Source of the DNA: Pseudoduganella albidiflava
Lineage (GTDB): Bacteria; Pseudomonadota; Gammaproteobacteria; Burkholderiales; Burkholderiaceae_D
Direction of reading: 5' to 3'
NCBI RefSeq assembly: GCF_004322755.1
Contig: NZ_CP036401.1
Coordinates: forward strand, 5,580,001-5,644,000
Length of the DNA stretch: 64,000 bases
The notes beneath the pieces were generated by a model that saw nothing but the letters and a program-made list of their open reading frames with translations, was not told the origin of the DNA and searched no databases. Position numbers and translations under genes: made by a program. Shown piece after piece: positions 54,479 through 63,255 of this stretch. The number at the start of each line of letters is the position of its first letter. Within the stretch, counting starts at the first letter, position 1.

Positions 54479-55777
54479 TCAAGCCGCCGTCGGCACCTGC
54501 TCCGCCCGCGGATTGCGCGGATCCTGCGTCCAGTTCATGTACGCCTTGCCGGTCTGCTGCGGCTGCATGGTGATGCAGCCCTGCACCGGGCAGGTGATCT
54601 CGCACAGGTTGCAGCCCACGCATTCGCTGTCGATGACTTCATAGGTGCGCTTGCCCGTGGCTTCGTCGACCAGCCGGGCGACGGCCTGGTGCGAGGTATC
54701 CTCGCAGGCCACGTGGCAGCGCCCGCAGCCGATGCAATCGGCCTGGCTGATGTGCGCGATGGTCTTGAAGTTCATGTCCAGGTATTTCCAGTCGGTGGTG
54801 TTCGGCACCGCCCGGCCGCGGAATTCCTCGATCGTGCGGTAGCCCTGGCTGTCCATCCAGCGCGCCAGGCCATCCTTCATTTCCTCGACGATCCGGAAGC
54901 CATGCAGCATCGCCGCCGTGCACACCTGCACGCAGCCGGCCCCCAGCGCGATGAACTCGGCGGCGTCGCGCCAGTTGTTGATGCCGCCGATGCCGGAAAT
55001 CGGCAGGCCGCGCGTTTCCGGATCGCGCGCGATCTCGGCCACCATGTTCAGCGCGATCGGTTTCACGGCCGTGCCGCAGTAGCCGCCGTGCGTGCTCGCC
55101 GAGCCCACCGTGGGCAGCGCCACCATGCGCTCCAGGTCGATCGACGTGATCGAATTGATGGTATTGATCAGGGAGACCGCGTCCGCGCCGCCGTTCTTCG
55201 CGGCGCGCGCCGGCTGGCGGATGTCGGTGATGTTCGGCGTCAGCTTCACGATCACCGGCAACTTGCTGTGCTTCTTGCACCACGCCGTGACCATGCCGAC
55301 ATATTCCGGCACCTGCCCAACGGCGGCGCCCATGCCCCGCTCGGGCATGCCGTGCGGGCAGCCGAAATTGAGTTCGATGCCGTCAGCGCCGGTCGCTTCC
55401 ACTTTCGGCAGGATGTCGGCCCAGTAGTGCTCCTCGCAGGGCAGCATCAGCGACACGACGATGGCCCGGTCCGGCCACGCTTCCTTGACGGCGGTGATCT
55501 CGCGCAGGTTGATGTCGAGCGAGCGGTCGGTGATCAGTTCGATGTTGTTGAAGCCGATGACTTCGCGGTTCTTGCCGTAGATGGCCGAGTAGCGCGACGA
55601 CACGTTGACGGCCGGTGGATCCTCGCCCAGCGTCTTCCACACCACGCCGCCCCAGCCGGCCTCGAAGGCGCGGATGACGTTATAGGCCTTGTCGGTGGGC
55701 GGCGCGGACGCCAGCCAGAAAGGGTTGGGCGACTTGATGCCGCAGAAGTCGATGGACAGGTCAGCGAGGTTACTCAT
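54479..55777 (-). CDS. preA: NAD-dependent dihydropyrimidine dehydrogenase, PreA subunit
   Basis: 432 residues from ATG 55777. FMN-binding TIM barrel of the DHOD class: FWLASAPPTDKAYNVIRAFE, GADGIELNFGCPHGMPERGMG, PVIVKLTPNITDIRQPAR and ISGIGGINNWRDAAEF. Two C-terminal 4Fe-4S sites: DCIGCGRCHVACED and ECVGCNLCEITCPVQGC. Reduces uracil/thymine to the dihydro form with PreT. Its ATG shares one base with the preT stop (TAATG). Confidence 0.94.
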   Translation of the reverse strand: MSNLADLSIDFCGIKSPNPFWLASAPPTDKAYNVIRAFEAGWGGVVWKTLGEDPPAVNVSSRYSAIYGKNREVIGFNNIELITDRSLDINLREITAVKEAWPDRAIVVSLMLPCEEHYWADILPKVEATGADGIELNFGCPHGMPERGMGAAVGQVPEYVGMVTAWCKKHSKLPVIVKLTPNITDIRQPARAAKNGGADAVSLINTINSITSIDLERMVALPTVGSASTHGGYCGTAVKPIALNMVAEIARDPETRGLPISGIGGINNWRDAAEFIALGAGCVQVCTAAMLHGFRIVEEMKDGLARWMDSQGYRTIEEFRGRAVPNTTDWKYLDMNFKTIAHISQADCIGCGRCHVACEDTSHQAVARLVDEATGKRTYEVIDSECVGCNLCEITCPVQGCITMQPQQTGKAYMNWTQDPRNPRAEQVPTAA

Positions 55778-57144
55778 TATGCGGCCTCCAGTTTCGATTG
55801 AAGTTCGGCGTGGATCGCCATGGCCGCCAGCTTGCCGTGCTGGACCGCCTGCACCGTCAGGTCCTGCCCCGGTGCCACGCAATCGCCGCCGGCGTAGATG
55901 CCGGGCAGCGCGGTGCGGAAGTGTTCGTCGACGTGGATGCGGTCGCCGTCGCGTTTCAGCAGCGTGGCCAGCGGATCGGCCAGTGCCGCATCGTCCATCG
56001 TCTGGCCGATCGCCTTGAAGATGGCATCGGCGGCGATCTCGAACGTTTCGCCGGTGCCAGCGAGGCGGTTGCCCTCCAGGCGCGTTTTCTCGAAACGCAT
56101 GCCCTGCACGCGGCCGGCGGCATCGAGCAGCACCTGCTGCGGCTGGGCCCACGTGCGCATGCGCACCTGATTGGCCTTGGCGATGTCCTGCTCGTGGTGG
56201 GTGGCGCTCATGGCGTCGAAGCCGCGGCGGTACACCAGCGTCACCTCTTCCGCGCCGAGCCGCTGGATCTGTACCGCCATGTCGATCGCCGTGTTGCCGG
56301 CGCCGATCACGATGGCGCGTTTCGGCACCGGCAGCGCGGACAGGTCGGCGGCCTGGCGCAGCTCGGCGATGTAGTCGACCGCGGCCAGCAGGCCCGGCGC
56401 GTCCTCGCCCGTCAGGCCCAGTTGCCGGCTGGCGCCCAGTCCCAGGCCGAGGAACACGGCGTCGTAGTTGGCGTGCAGGTCTTTCAGGTGCAGGTTGTCG
56501 CCCAGCTTCTGGCCCAGGCGGATCTCGATGCCGCCGATGCCCATCAGGAAGTCCACCTCGCGCTGCGCGAAATCGTCGGTGAGCTTGTACTTCGCGATGC
56601 CGTATTCGTTCAGGCCACCCGCCTTGTCCTGCGCCTCGAACACGACCACGTCGTTGCCCAGCATCGCCAGGCGGTGCGCGCACGACAGGCCCGCCGGGCC
56701 GGCGCCGACCACGGCGATCTTGCGGCCGGTGGCTTTCGCGCGCTGGAACGGATGGTCCGTAAAGCTCATGTTGTCGGTGGCGTAGCGCTGCAGCAGCGCG
56801 ATCTTCACGGGCTGGCCTTCGGCATCGTGGTTGCGCACGCAGGCGTCTTCGCACAGGATCTCGGTCGGGCAGACCCGCGCGCAGCTGCCGCCGAAGATGT
56901 TCTGCTTCAGGATGCCGAGCGCGGCGCCGTCGACGTTGCGGTCGTGGATGTTGCGGATGAAGCTGGCCACGTCGATCTCGGAGGGGCAGATGCGCGTGCA
57001 GGGCGCGTCGTAGCAGTACAGGCAGCGGGCTGCCTCGATCGCGGCCTGGCGCGCATTCAGCGGCGGGGCGAGGTCGGTGAAGTGGGTGGCCAGCTCGCTG
57101 TTCGTGGAGCTGGGGTGCGGAATGTAGTTGAGTGAGTCGAGCAT
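55777..57144 (-). CDS. preT: NAD-dependent dihydropyrimidine dehydrogenase, PreT subunit
   Basis: 455 residues from ATG 57144 (MLDSLNYIPHPSS). N-terminal Fe-S region CLYCYDAPCTRICPSEIDV and GGSCARVCPTEILCEDACVR, as in GltD/DPD. FAD site IAVVGAGPAGLSCAHRLAMLG, NAD(P)H site AIVIGAGNTAIDMAVQIQRLGAE, and GIYAGGDCVAPGQDL. Passes electrons from NADH to PreA. Confidence 0.94.
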   Translation of the reverse strand: MLDSLNYIPHPSSTNSELATHFTDLAPPLNARQAAIEAARCLYCYDAPCTRICPSEIDVASFIRNIHDRNVDGAALGILKQNIFGGSCARVCPTEILCEDACVRNHDAEGQPVKIALLQRYATDNMSFTDHPFQRAKATGRKIAVVGAGPAGLSCAHRLAMLGNDVVVFEAQDKAGGLNEYGIAKYKLTDDFAQREVDFLMGIGGIEIRLGQKLGDNLHLKDLHANYDAVFLGLGLGASRQLGLTGEDAPGLLAAVDYIAELRQAADLSALPVPKRAIVIGAGNTAIDMAVQIQRLGAEEVTLVYRRGFDAMSATHHEQDIAKANQVRMRTWAQPQQVLLDAAGRVQGMRFEKTRLEGNRLAGTGETFEIAADAIFKAIGQTMDDAALADPLATLLKRDGDRIHVDEHFRTALPGIYAGGDCVAPGQDLTVQAVQHGKLAAMAIHAELQSKLEAA

Positions 57145-57213
57145 GGTTCTGGTTCCTGGCTTGGCTGGGTTGGATCCTGACTTCACTTCATGCGAACCGT
57201 TGGGTTTCGATTG

Positions 57214-57275
57214 CACCCCAACCGCAAAACCTGGGGTCAGACCCGGCGGGTCTGACCCCGGTCTCTGCCTGGGGT
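57214..57275. repeat. GGGGTCAGACCC-family palindromic element, copy 3
   Basis: Left arm CACCCCAA (57214-57221) and core GGGGTCAGACCC-GGC-GGGTCTGACCCC (57233-57259). It lies between the mmsA stop and the preT start region. Confidence 0.85.
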
Positions 57276-57332
57276 TTCGGTCAGCGTGATCGGCGCGCTT
57301 GCCTTGTTTACTTCATCGATTGCTTCGCTTCC

Positions 57333-58835
57333 TTACTTCATCTGTGGGAATGCAAATTCCGCGCCAGCGCTGGCGGTATTGGGCCAGCGCTGCATCACGG
57401 CCTTGTGCCGCGTGTAGAAGCGCACGCCTTCCGGACCGTAGGCGTGGTGATCGCCGAACAGGCTGCGCTTCCAGCCGCCGAAGCTGTTGAAGGCCATCGG
57501 CACCGGCAGCGGCACGTTCACGCCCACCATGCCCACCTGGATCTGCCGCACGAATTCGCGCGCCACGCCGCCATCGCGCGTGAACACGGCCACGCCGTTG
57601 CCGTATTCATTGCGGTTGATGAGCTCCACGGCGCTGCCCACGTCGGGCAGCCGCATCACGCACAGCACCGGGCCGAAGATTTCTTCCTTGTAGATCGTCA
57701 TGTCCGGCGTGACGTGGTCGAACAGCGTACCGCCGACGAAGAAGCCGTTGGGCCGATCGGCGACCTTGAAATTGCGGCCGTCGACGACCAGCTTCGCGCC
57801 CTGCTCCACGCCCTCGCCGATCAGCCGCTCGATGCGCTGCTTGGCGGCCAGCGTGACGACCGGGCCCATCTCGGCATCGTGCGCCATGCCGTCGCGTACT
57901 TTCAGTGCGGCCGTGCGCCGTTCGAGTGCGCCGACCAGTGCATCGCCCGCATCGCCGATCGCCACGACGACGGAAATCGCCATGCAGCGTTCGCCGGCCG
58001 AACCGTAGGCGGCGCCCATCAGTGCGTCGACCGCCATGTCCATGTCGGCGTCGGGCATCACCACCATGTGGTTCTTCGCGCCGCCCAATGCCTGCACGCG
58101 CTTGCCGTTCGCGCTGCCTTTCGCGTAGATGTATTCGGCGATCGGCGTCGAGCCGACGAAGCTCACGGCCTGCACGTGCGGGTGCTCCAGCAGCGCATCG
58201 ACCACCAGCTTGTCGCCCTGTACGACGTTGAACACGCCGTCCGGCAAGCCGGCCTTCTTCAGCAGTTCGGCATGCAGCAGCGATGGCGAAGGATCGCGCT
58301 CCGATGGCTTGAGCACGAAGGTGTTGCCGCATGCGAGCGCCACCGGGAACATCCACATCGGCACCATCACGGGGAAGTTGAACGGCGTGATGCCGGTGAC
58401 GACGCCGAGCGGCTGGCGCATCGACCACGCATCGATGCCGCGCGCGATCTGGTCGGTGAACTCGCCTTTCAGCAGTTGTGGAATGCCCAGCGCGAATTCG
58501 ACGACCTCGATGCCGCGCGCCACTTCGCCGCGCGCATCGGCCAGGGTCTTGCCGTGCTCGCGCGTCAGCATCGCCGCGAATTCCTCGGTGTGCTGCTGGC
58601 ACAGTTGCAGGTATTTCGCCAGCACGCGGGCGCGCGCCAGCGGCGGCGTATCGGCCCAGGCGGGGAACGCCGCGTGGGCGGCCTGCACGGCGGCATCGAC
58701 TTCGTCGGCGCTGCCAAGGGCCACGCGGGCCACGGGTTCGCCGAGCGCGGGATTGTAGACGTCGGCATAGCGGCCGCTGCGCGTGTCCGCTTTGGCGCCG
58801 CTGATGTAATGCGTGATGGTATCCATGTCGGTCAT
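57333..58835 (-). CDS. mmsA: CoA-acylating (methyl)malonate-semialdehyde dehydrogenase
   Basis: 500 residues. [50 protein letters not shown] (the Lys-Asn replacing the usual general-base Glu is diagnostic of MmsA) and [12 protein letters not shown] with the catalytic Cys. Oxidises malonate or methylmalonate semialdehyde to acetyl- or propionyl-CoA, the last step after beta-alanine or beta-aminoisobutyrate transamination. Confidence 0.93.
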   Translation of the reverse strand: MTDMDTITHYISGAKADTRSGRYADVYNPALGEPVARVALGSADEVDAAVQAAHAAFPAWADTPPLARARVLAKYLQLCQQHTEEFAAMLTREHGKTLADARGEVARGIEVVEFALGIPQLLKGEFTDQIARGIDAWSMRQPLGVVTGITPFNFPVMVPMWMFPVALACGNTFVLKPSERDPSPSLLHAELLKKAGLPDGVFNVVQGDKLVVDALLEHPHVQAVSFVGSTPIAEYIYAKGSANGKRVQALGGAKNHMVVMPDADMDMAVDALMGAAYGSAGERCMAISVVVAIGDAGDALVGALERRTAALKVRDGMAHDAEMGPVVTLAAKQRIERLIGEGVEQGAKLVVDGRNFKVADRPNGFFVGGTLFDHVTPDMTIYKEEIFGPVLCVMRLPDVGSAVELINRNEYGNGVAVFTRDGGVAREFVRQIQVGMVGVNVPLPVPMAFNSFGGWKRSLFGDHHAYGPEGVRFYTRHKAVMQRWPNTASAGAEFAFPQMK

Positions 58836-58892
58836 CTTGGTCTCGTTCAGGTTATGTCATGTCGGGACAGCGCGGTATTGCGACTGCAATGG

Positions 58893-60008
58893 TCACGCCA
58901 GGATCGTGTCGGCCGGCACGTAGTCGTAGCCCAGGTCGCGAGCCACCGCTTCGTACGTGACCTGGCCGAGGCAGACGTTGAGGCCATTCCTCAGGTGCGG
59001 GTTGGCTTGCAGGGCTTTCTTCCAGCCCTTGTCCGCCAGTGCCAGCGCATGGCCGATGGTGGCGTTGTTCAGGGCGAAGGTGGAGGTGCGGGCGACGGCG
59101 CCGGGCATGTTCGCGACGCAGTAATGCACCACGCCGTCGACGACGAAGGTGGGTTGTTCGTGCGTGGTAGCGTGCGAGGTTTCAAAACAGCCGCCCTGGT
59201 CGATGGCCACGTCGACCACGACCGCGCCCTGCTTCATCTTCGCCACCATCTGGCGCGTGACGAGCTTGGGCGCGGCGGCGCCGGGCACCAGCACGCCGCC
59301 GATCACGAGGTCCGCGCCCAGCACGGCTTCCTCGATGGTGTGGGCATTCGAGTACATCGTCTGCACGCGGTTGCCGAACACGAGGTCGAGCTGGCGCAGG
59401 CGGTCGACGCTCTTGTCGAGCACCGTCACGCGTGCGCCCATGCCCACGGCGATCTGCAGCGCATTGGTGCCGACCACGCCGGCGCCGATGATGGCCACGT
59501 GCCCGGGCGCCACGCCGGGCACGCCGCCCAGCAGCAGGCCCATGCCGCCCTTCGATTTTTCCAGGTGCGCGGCGCCGGCCTGCACGGCCATGCGCCCCGC
59601 CACCTCGCTCATCGGCGCCAGCAGCGGCAGGCCGCCGTTCTGGCCGGTGATGGTTTCATAGGCGATGCAGACGGCTCCCGATTCGACCAGCGCCCGGGTT
59701 TGCGCGGGGTCGGGAGCGAGGTGCAGGTAGGTGTAGAGGATCTGGCCTTCGCGCAGCATCGCGCACTCCTGCGGCTGCGGTTCCTTGACCTTGACGATCA
59801 TTTCGGCGCGCTCGAAGATCTCGCCGGCGGTGGCGACGATCGTCGCACCGGAAGCTTCGTACATCGCATCGGTCAGGCCGATGGCGGCGCCGGCATTGCG
59901 TTCGACGAGCACGGGGTGGCCGCGCAGCGTCAGTTCCTTCACGCTGGCCGGGGTAAGGCCGACGCGGGATTCCTGGTTCTTGATTTCCTTGGGTACGCCT
60001 ACGAGCAT
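58893..60008 (-). CDS. ald: Alanine dehydrogenase
   Basis: 371 residues from ATG 60008 (GGAG at 8 bp). [63 protein letters not shown], the NAD site [23 protein letters not shown], and [20 protein letters not shown] identify the enzyme. It deaminates L-alanine to pyruvate and ammonia, regenerating the amino acceptor used by the neighbouring omega-aminotransferase. Confidence 0.94.
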   Translation of the reverse strand: MLVGVPKEIKNQESRVGLTPASVKELTLRGHPVLVERNAGAAIGLTDAMYEASGATIVATAGEIFERAEMIVKVKEPQPQECAMLREGQILYTYLHLAPDPAQTRALVESGAVCIAYETITGQNGGLPLLAPMSEVAGRMAVQAGAAHLEKSKGGMGLLLGGVPGVAPGHVAIIGAGVVGTNALQIAVGMGARVTVLDKSVDRLRQLDLVFGNRVQTMYSNAHTIEEAVLGADLVIGGVLVPGAAAPKLVTRQMVAKMKQGAVVVDVAIDQGGCFETSHATTHEQPTFVVDGVVHYCVANMPGAVARTSTFALNNATIGHALALADKGWKKALQANPHLRNGLNVCLGQVTYEAVARDLGYDYVPADTILA

Positions 60009-60132
60009 GGTATGTCTCCTTTTAGGCTTTGGGGGGTGGTGATGCTTGACGCGTTTGCTTTTGGCCCGCGGCGGTCGAGAACCAGTGTCAGACACCTTTT
60101 CTGTTACGCGACACATTGAAAGTGCATGAGTT

Positions 60133-60198
60133 CACCCCAACAGCGAAGATCTGGGGTCAGACCCGCCGGGTCTGACCCCGGAATTTGCACTTGGGGTG
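60133..60198. repeat. 66 bp palindromic element (GGGGTCAGACCC family), copy 4
   Basis: CACCCCAA...TTGGGGTG outer arms and core GGGGTCAGACCC-GCC-GGGTCTGACCCC. Almost the reverse complement of copy 1 at 24967-25032. Preceded at 60083-60105 by a different short palindrome, GTGTCAGACAC. Together these fill the 60009-60249 gap, in which I see no gene. Confidence 0.88.
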
Positions 60199-60249
60199 GG
60201 TGAAAATTAACAGCATTAGTGCCCGACCCCGGCTTTGCGGCCGCTGGCG

Positions 60250-61620
60250 TCAATCCAGCGCTTTCAGGATCTTCGCCAGCTTGCCGAACAGCTCGTCGAT
60301 ATGCTGCTTCTCGAACACCAGCGGCGGCGACAGCGCGATGATGTCGCCGGTCACGCGAATGAGTACGCCGTCGGCGAAGGCTTTCTTGAAGGCGGTATAG
60401 GCGCGCACGCCGGGCTTGCCGGGGATCGGCGCCAGTTCGATGCCGGCGATCAGGCCGATGCAGCGCAGGTCGATCACGTGCGGCAGGTCCTTCAGCGAGT
60501 ACACCGCGTCGGCCCAGTAATCCTGCAAGCCCTTCGCATGCTCGATGATGCGCTGTTCCTCGAACACTTCCAGCGTGGCCAGCGAAGCGGCGCAGGCCAG
60601 CGGATGGCCGGAATAGGTATAGCCGTGAAACAGTTCGATGCCGGCCGGCGAGTCCATGAACGCGTCGTACACGAAGCCCTTCGTGAACACGGCGCCCATC
60701 GGCACGGTGCCGTTGGTGAGGCCCTTCGCGGTGGTCATCATGTCTGGCTCGACGCCGAAATAATCGGATGCGAACGGCGTCGCCATGCGGCCGAAGCCCG
60801 TGATCACCTCGTCGAAGATCAGCAGGATGCCGTGCTTCGTGCACAGTTCGCGCAGGCGCTTCAGGTAGCCCTTCGGCGGGATCAGCACGCCGGTGGAACC
60901 GGCCACCGGCTCGACGATCACGGCGGCGATGGTGGAAGCGTCGTGCAGCGCGACGATGCGTTCCAGTTCATCGGCCAGGTGCGCGCCGTATTCGGGTTCG
61001 CCGCGCGTAAAGGCGTTCTTTTCCAGGTTGTGCGTGTGCGGCAGGTGGTCCACGCCCGGCAGCAGCGCGCCGTACTGCTTGCGGTTGCCGGCGATGCCGC
61101 CGACCGAGATGCCGCCGAAGCCCACGCCGTGGTAGCCGCGCTCGCGGCCGATCAGCCGGGTGCGTGCCGGCTCGCCGCGCGCCCTGTGGTAGGCCAGCGC
61201 CATCTTCAGCGCCGTATCCACCGCTTCCGAACCGGAGTTCGTGTAGAACACGTGGCCGAACTTGTGGTTCGTGTAGGCCATCAGCTTCTCGGCCAGTTCG
61301 AACGCGGTCGGGTGGCCCATCTGGAACGTCGGCGCGAAGTCCAGCTTGCCCACCATCTCGCGCACCGCGGCCACGATCTTCGGCTGCGCATGGCCGCACG
61401 GCACGCACCACAGGCCCGCGGTACCGTCGAGCACCTGGTTCCCGTCGATATCCGTGTAATGCACGCCGGCGGCGGAAACCAGCAGCCGTGGGCTGGCCTT
61501 GAAGTCGCGGTTATTGGTGAAGGGCATCCAGAAGGCGCCCATCGAATCGGGAGACTGCGCGGGATGCTGCGGGGAGGAAGTTGCGGGATGCTGCGCGGAT
61601 AGATTTTCTGGTCGGTTCAT
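60250..61620 (-). CDS. Beta-alanine (omega-amino acid):pyruvate aminotransferase, class III
   Basis: 456 residues from ATG 61620 (GGGAG upstream). Class III PLP fold: MPFTNNRDFKASPRLLVSAAG, DGTAGLWCVPCGHAQP, FYTNSGSEAVDTALKMAL, GRERGYHGVGFGGISVGG, LIFDEVITGFGR and TTAKGLTNGTVPMGAV with the PLP lysine. Best match in plan is the omega-amino acid:pyruvate aminotransferases. Converts beta-alanine to malonate semialdehyde with alanine formation; context with mmsA and ald supports this. Confidence 0.9.
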   Translation of the reverse strand: MNRPENLSAQHPATSSPQHPAQSPDSMGAFWMPFTNNRDFKASPRLLVSAAGVHYTDIDGNQVLDGTAGLWCVPCGHAQPKIVAAVREMVGKLDFAPTFQMGHPTAFELAEKLMAYTNHKFGHVFYTNSGSEAVDTALKMALAYHRARGEPARTRLIGRERGYHGVGFGGISVGGIAGNRKQYGALLPGVDHLPHTHNLEKNAFTRGEPEYGAHLADELERIVALHDASTIAAVIVEPVAGSTGVLIPPKGYLKRLRELCTKHGILLIFDEVITGFGRMATPFASDYFGVEPDMMTTAKGLTNGTVPMGAVFTKGFVYDAFMDSPAGIELFHGYTYSGHPLACAASLATLEVFEEQRIIEHAKGLQDYWADAVYSLKDLPHVIDLRCIGLIAGIELAPIPGKPGVRAYTAFKKAFADGVLIRVTGDIIALSPPLVFEKQHIDELFGKLAKILKALD

Positions 61621-61654
61621 GCGATCTCCCATGGGCCGGAAGGCCCGAAAATTA

Positions 61655-61670
61655 TTTACCAGTTGGCAAA
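61655..61670. promoter_or_regulatory. RutR-type operator between the aminotransferase and MocR genes
   Basis: TTTACCAGTTGGCAAA: inverted arms TTTACCA and TGGCAAA around GT. It matches the RutR consensus TTGACCA-nn-TGGTCAA at 11 of 14 defined positions and lies 35 bp upstream of the aminotransferase start, in the divergent promoter region. A RutR-like gene ends the window. Confidence 0.6.
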
Positions 61671-61770
61671 ATGATGATGCAATAATAGACACGCCGGTCA
61701 CTATGTCACATATACACAATCGGCAAGGCGTTCCAACCGTACTGGTCTTAAAAACACTACAGTTCAACCG

Positions 61771-63255
61771 ATGGCAAGCAGACGAATTCCCGCGCCGGAA
61801 GCGCCGGCACCAGCGACCGTCGCGGCATGGCCCGCGATCGTCATCGAGCGGGCCAGCAAGGGCAGCCTGGTCGACAAGATCGTTGCGGTGCTGACGGCGA
61901 TGATCTCGGGCAAGGAGCTGCGGATCGGCACGAAGATGCCTTCCGTGCGCCAGTTCGCGAAGTGTAATGGCGTGAGTACCTTCACAGTCGTGGAAGCCTA
62001 TGACCGGCTGGTCAACCTGGGCCTGCTGTCGTCGCGGCGCGGTTCCGGCTATTACGTGGCACGCCACGAGATCGCCTCGCAGCTGCCGCCGGCCATCGTG
62101 GCCGGGCCGGCCACGGTCGATGCACTCACTTCCGATCTGTACTCCGGCGTCGCCGATGCGCTGCCCGTGGGCGCCGGCTGGCTGCCGCCCGAGTGGTATG
62201 GCGAGGACACCATCCTCGACGCGGTGCGCCACGCCATGCGCATTCCCGCCAACCGCCTGCGCGGCTATGGCCACCCGCTGGGCTTTCCCGCCCTGCGCCA
62301 GCACGTGGCGGCCGTGCTGACCGACGAGCTGTTCCCCGCCGAGGCGGACCAGGTGCTGCTGACCCATGGCGCCACCCATGCGTTCGACCTGGTGCTGCGC
62401 ACCCTGACGCGGCCCGGCGACACCGTGTTCGTCGAAGACCCCGGCTACAGCAACCTGCTGTCGCTGATCCGCCACCACGGCTGCAACGCGGTCGGCATTC
62501 CACGCGGCGAACATGGCCTGGACCTGGAGGCGCTGGCCGCGCGGGCCCGCCAGGCGCAGCCCAAGCTCATGTTCGTCAACACCGTGCTGCAAAACCCGCT
62601 GGGCACCTCGCTGTCGCAGGCGCAGGCGCACCGGCTGCTGGCGCTGGCCGAGCAGTTCGATTTCTGGCTGGTGGAAGATGACATCTACCGCGACCTCGCC
62701 GGCAGGGGCGAAGCGTCGTTGGCGGCGATGGATGGCTTGCGGCGCGTGATCCGCGTCGGCAGTTTTTCCAAGACGCTGTCGCCGGTGCTGCGGGTGGGGT
62801 CGATCTGCGCATCCGGCTCGCTGATGCCGGAGCTGGTGCGGGTGAAGATGCTGACGGGCCTGACGACGTCCGAAGTCAATGAACGGGCGGTGTACCACGC
62901 GGTCACCGGCCGCGCCTACCGCAGGATGGTCGACCGGCTGGTGGCCCAGCTCGACGCGGGCCGCGAGCGCACCATCGAGGCGCTGGCCGACGTGGGCATG
63001 GAACCGGTGGCGCGGCCGCGCGGCGGCATGTTCGTCTCGGCCGGCTGGAACGTGCCGCCGGCGCCGGACTGCAACGCCCGCACCATCGCCGATGCCGCGC
63101 TGCGCGCCGGCATCCTGCTGTCGCCGGACGAATTTTTCCTGCTGCGGCCCAGCACCACTATCTGGTTCCGCTTCAACGTGGCGTATGCGCACGACCCCGT
63201 GCTGCGCGCCTTCCTGCAATCGGCATTCGCGCCACTGTCACGGAGACTGTCATGA
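61771..63255 (+). CDS. MocR/PdxR-type GntR regulator with aminotransferase domain
   Basis: 494 residues. N-terminal wHTH: SLVDKIVAVLTAMISGKELRI, KMPSVRQFAKCNGVSTFTVVE and GLLSSRRGSGYYV. C-terminal fold-type I aminotransferase domain (about 130-490): GYGHPLGFPALRQHVAAVL, TVLQNPLGTSLS, VEDDIYRDL and the PLP lysine in VGSFSKTLSPVLRVG. Divergent from the aminotransferase operon, so it probably senses an amino acid-PLP adduct (beta-alanine?) to control the pathway. Stop overlaps the next ATG (ATGA). Confidence 0.88.
   Translation: MASRRIPAPEAPAPATVAAWPAIVIERASKGSLVDKIVAVLTAMISGKELRIGTKMPSVRQFAKCNGVSTFTVVEAYDRLVNLGLLSSRRGSGYYVARHEIASQLPPAIVAGPATVDALTSDLYSGVADALPVGAGWLPPEWYGEDTILDAVRHAMRIPANRLRGYGHPLGFPALRQHVAAVLTDELFPAEADQVLLTHGATHAFDLVLRTLTRPGDTVFVEDPGYSNLLSLIRHHGCNAVGIPRGEHGLDLEALAARARQAQPKLMFVNTVLQNPLGTSLSQAQAHRLLALAEQFDFWLVEDDIYRDLAGRGEASLAAMDGLRRVIRVGSFSKTLSPVLRVGSICASGSLMPELVRVKMLTGLTTSEVNERAVYHAVTGRAYRRMVDRLVAQLDAGRERTIEALADVGMEPVARPRGGMFVSAGWNVPPAPDCNARTIADAALRAGILLSPDEFFLLRPSTTIWFRFNVAYAHDPVLRAFLQSAFAPLSRRLS

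Noticed and set aside
55798..57135. 445-codon plus-strand frame across preT
   Set aside because: Antisense shadow of preT with no family resemblance.
57132..60119. 995-codon plus-strand frame across mmsA and ald
   Set aside because: Pure antisense shadow; the minus-strand enzymes have complete catalytic motifs.
61621..63219. Leftward extension of the aminotransferase frame to about 989 codons
   Set aside because: The upstream part is antisense to the MocR-like gene; the ATG at 61620 has a ribosome site and begins a normal class III aminotransferase.
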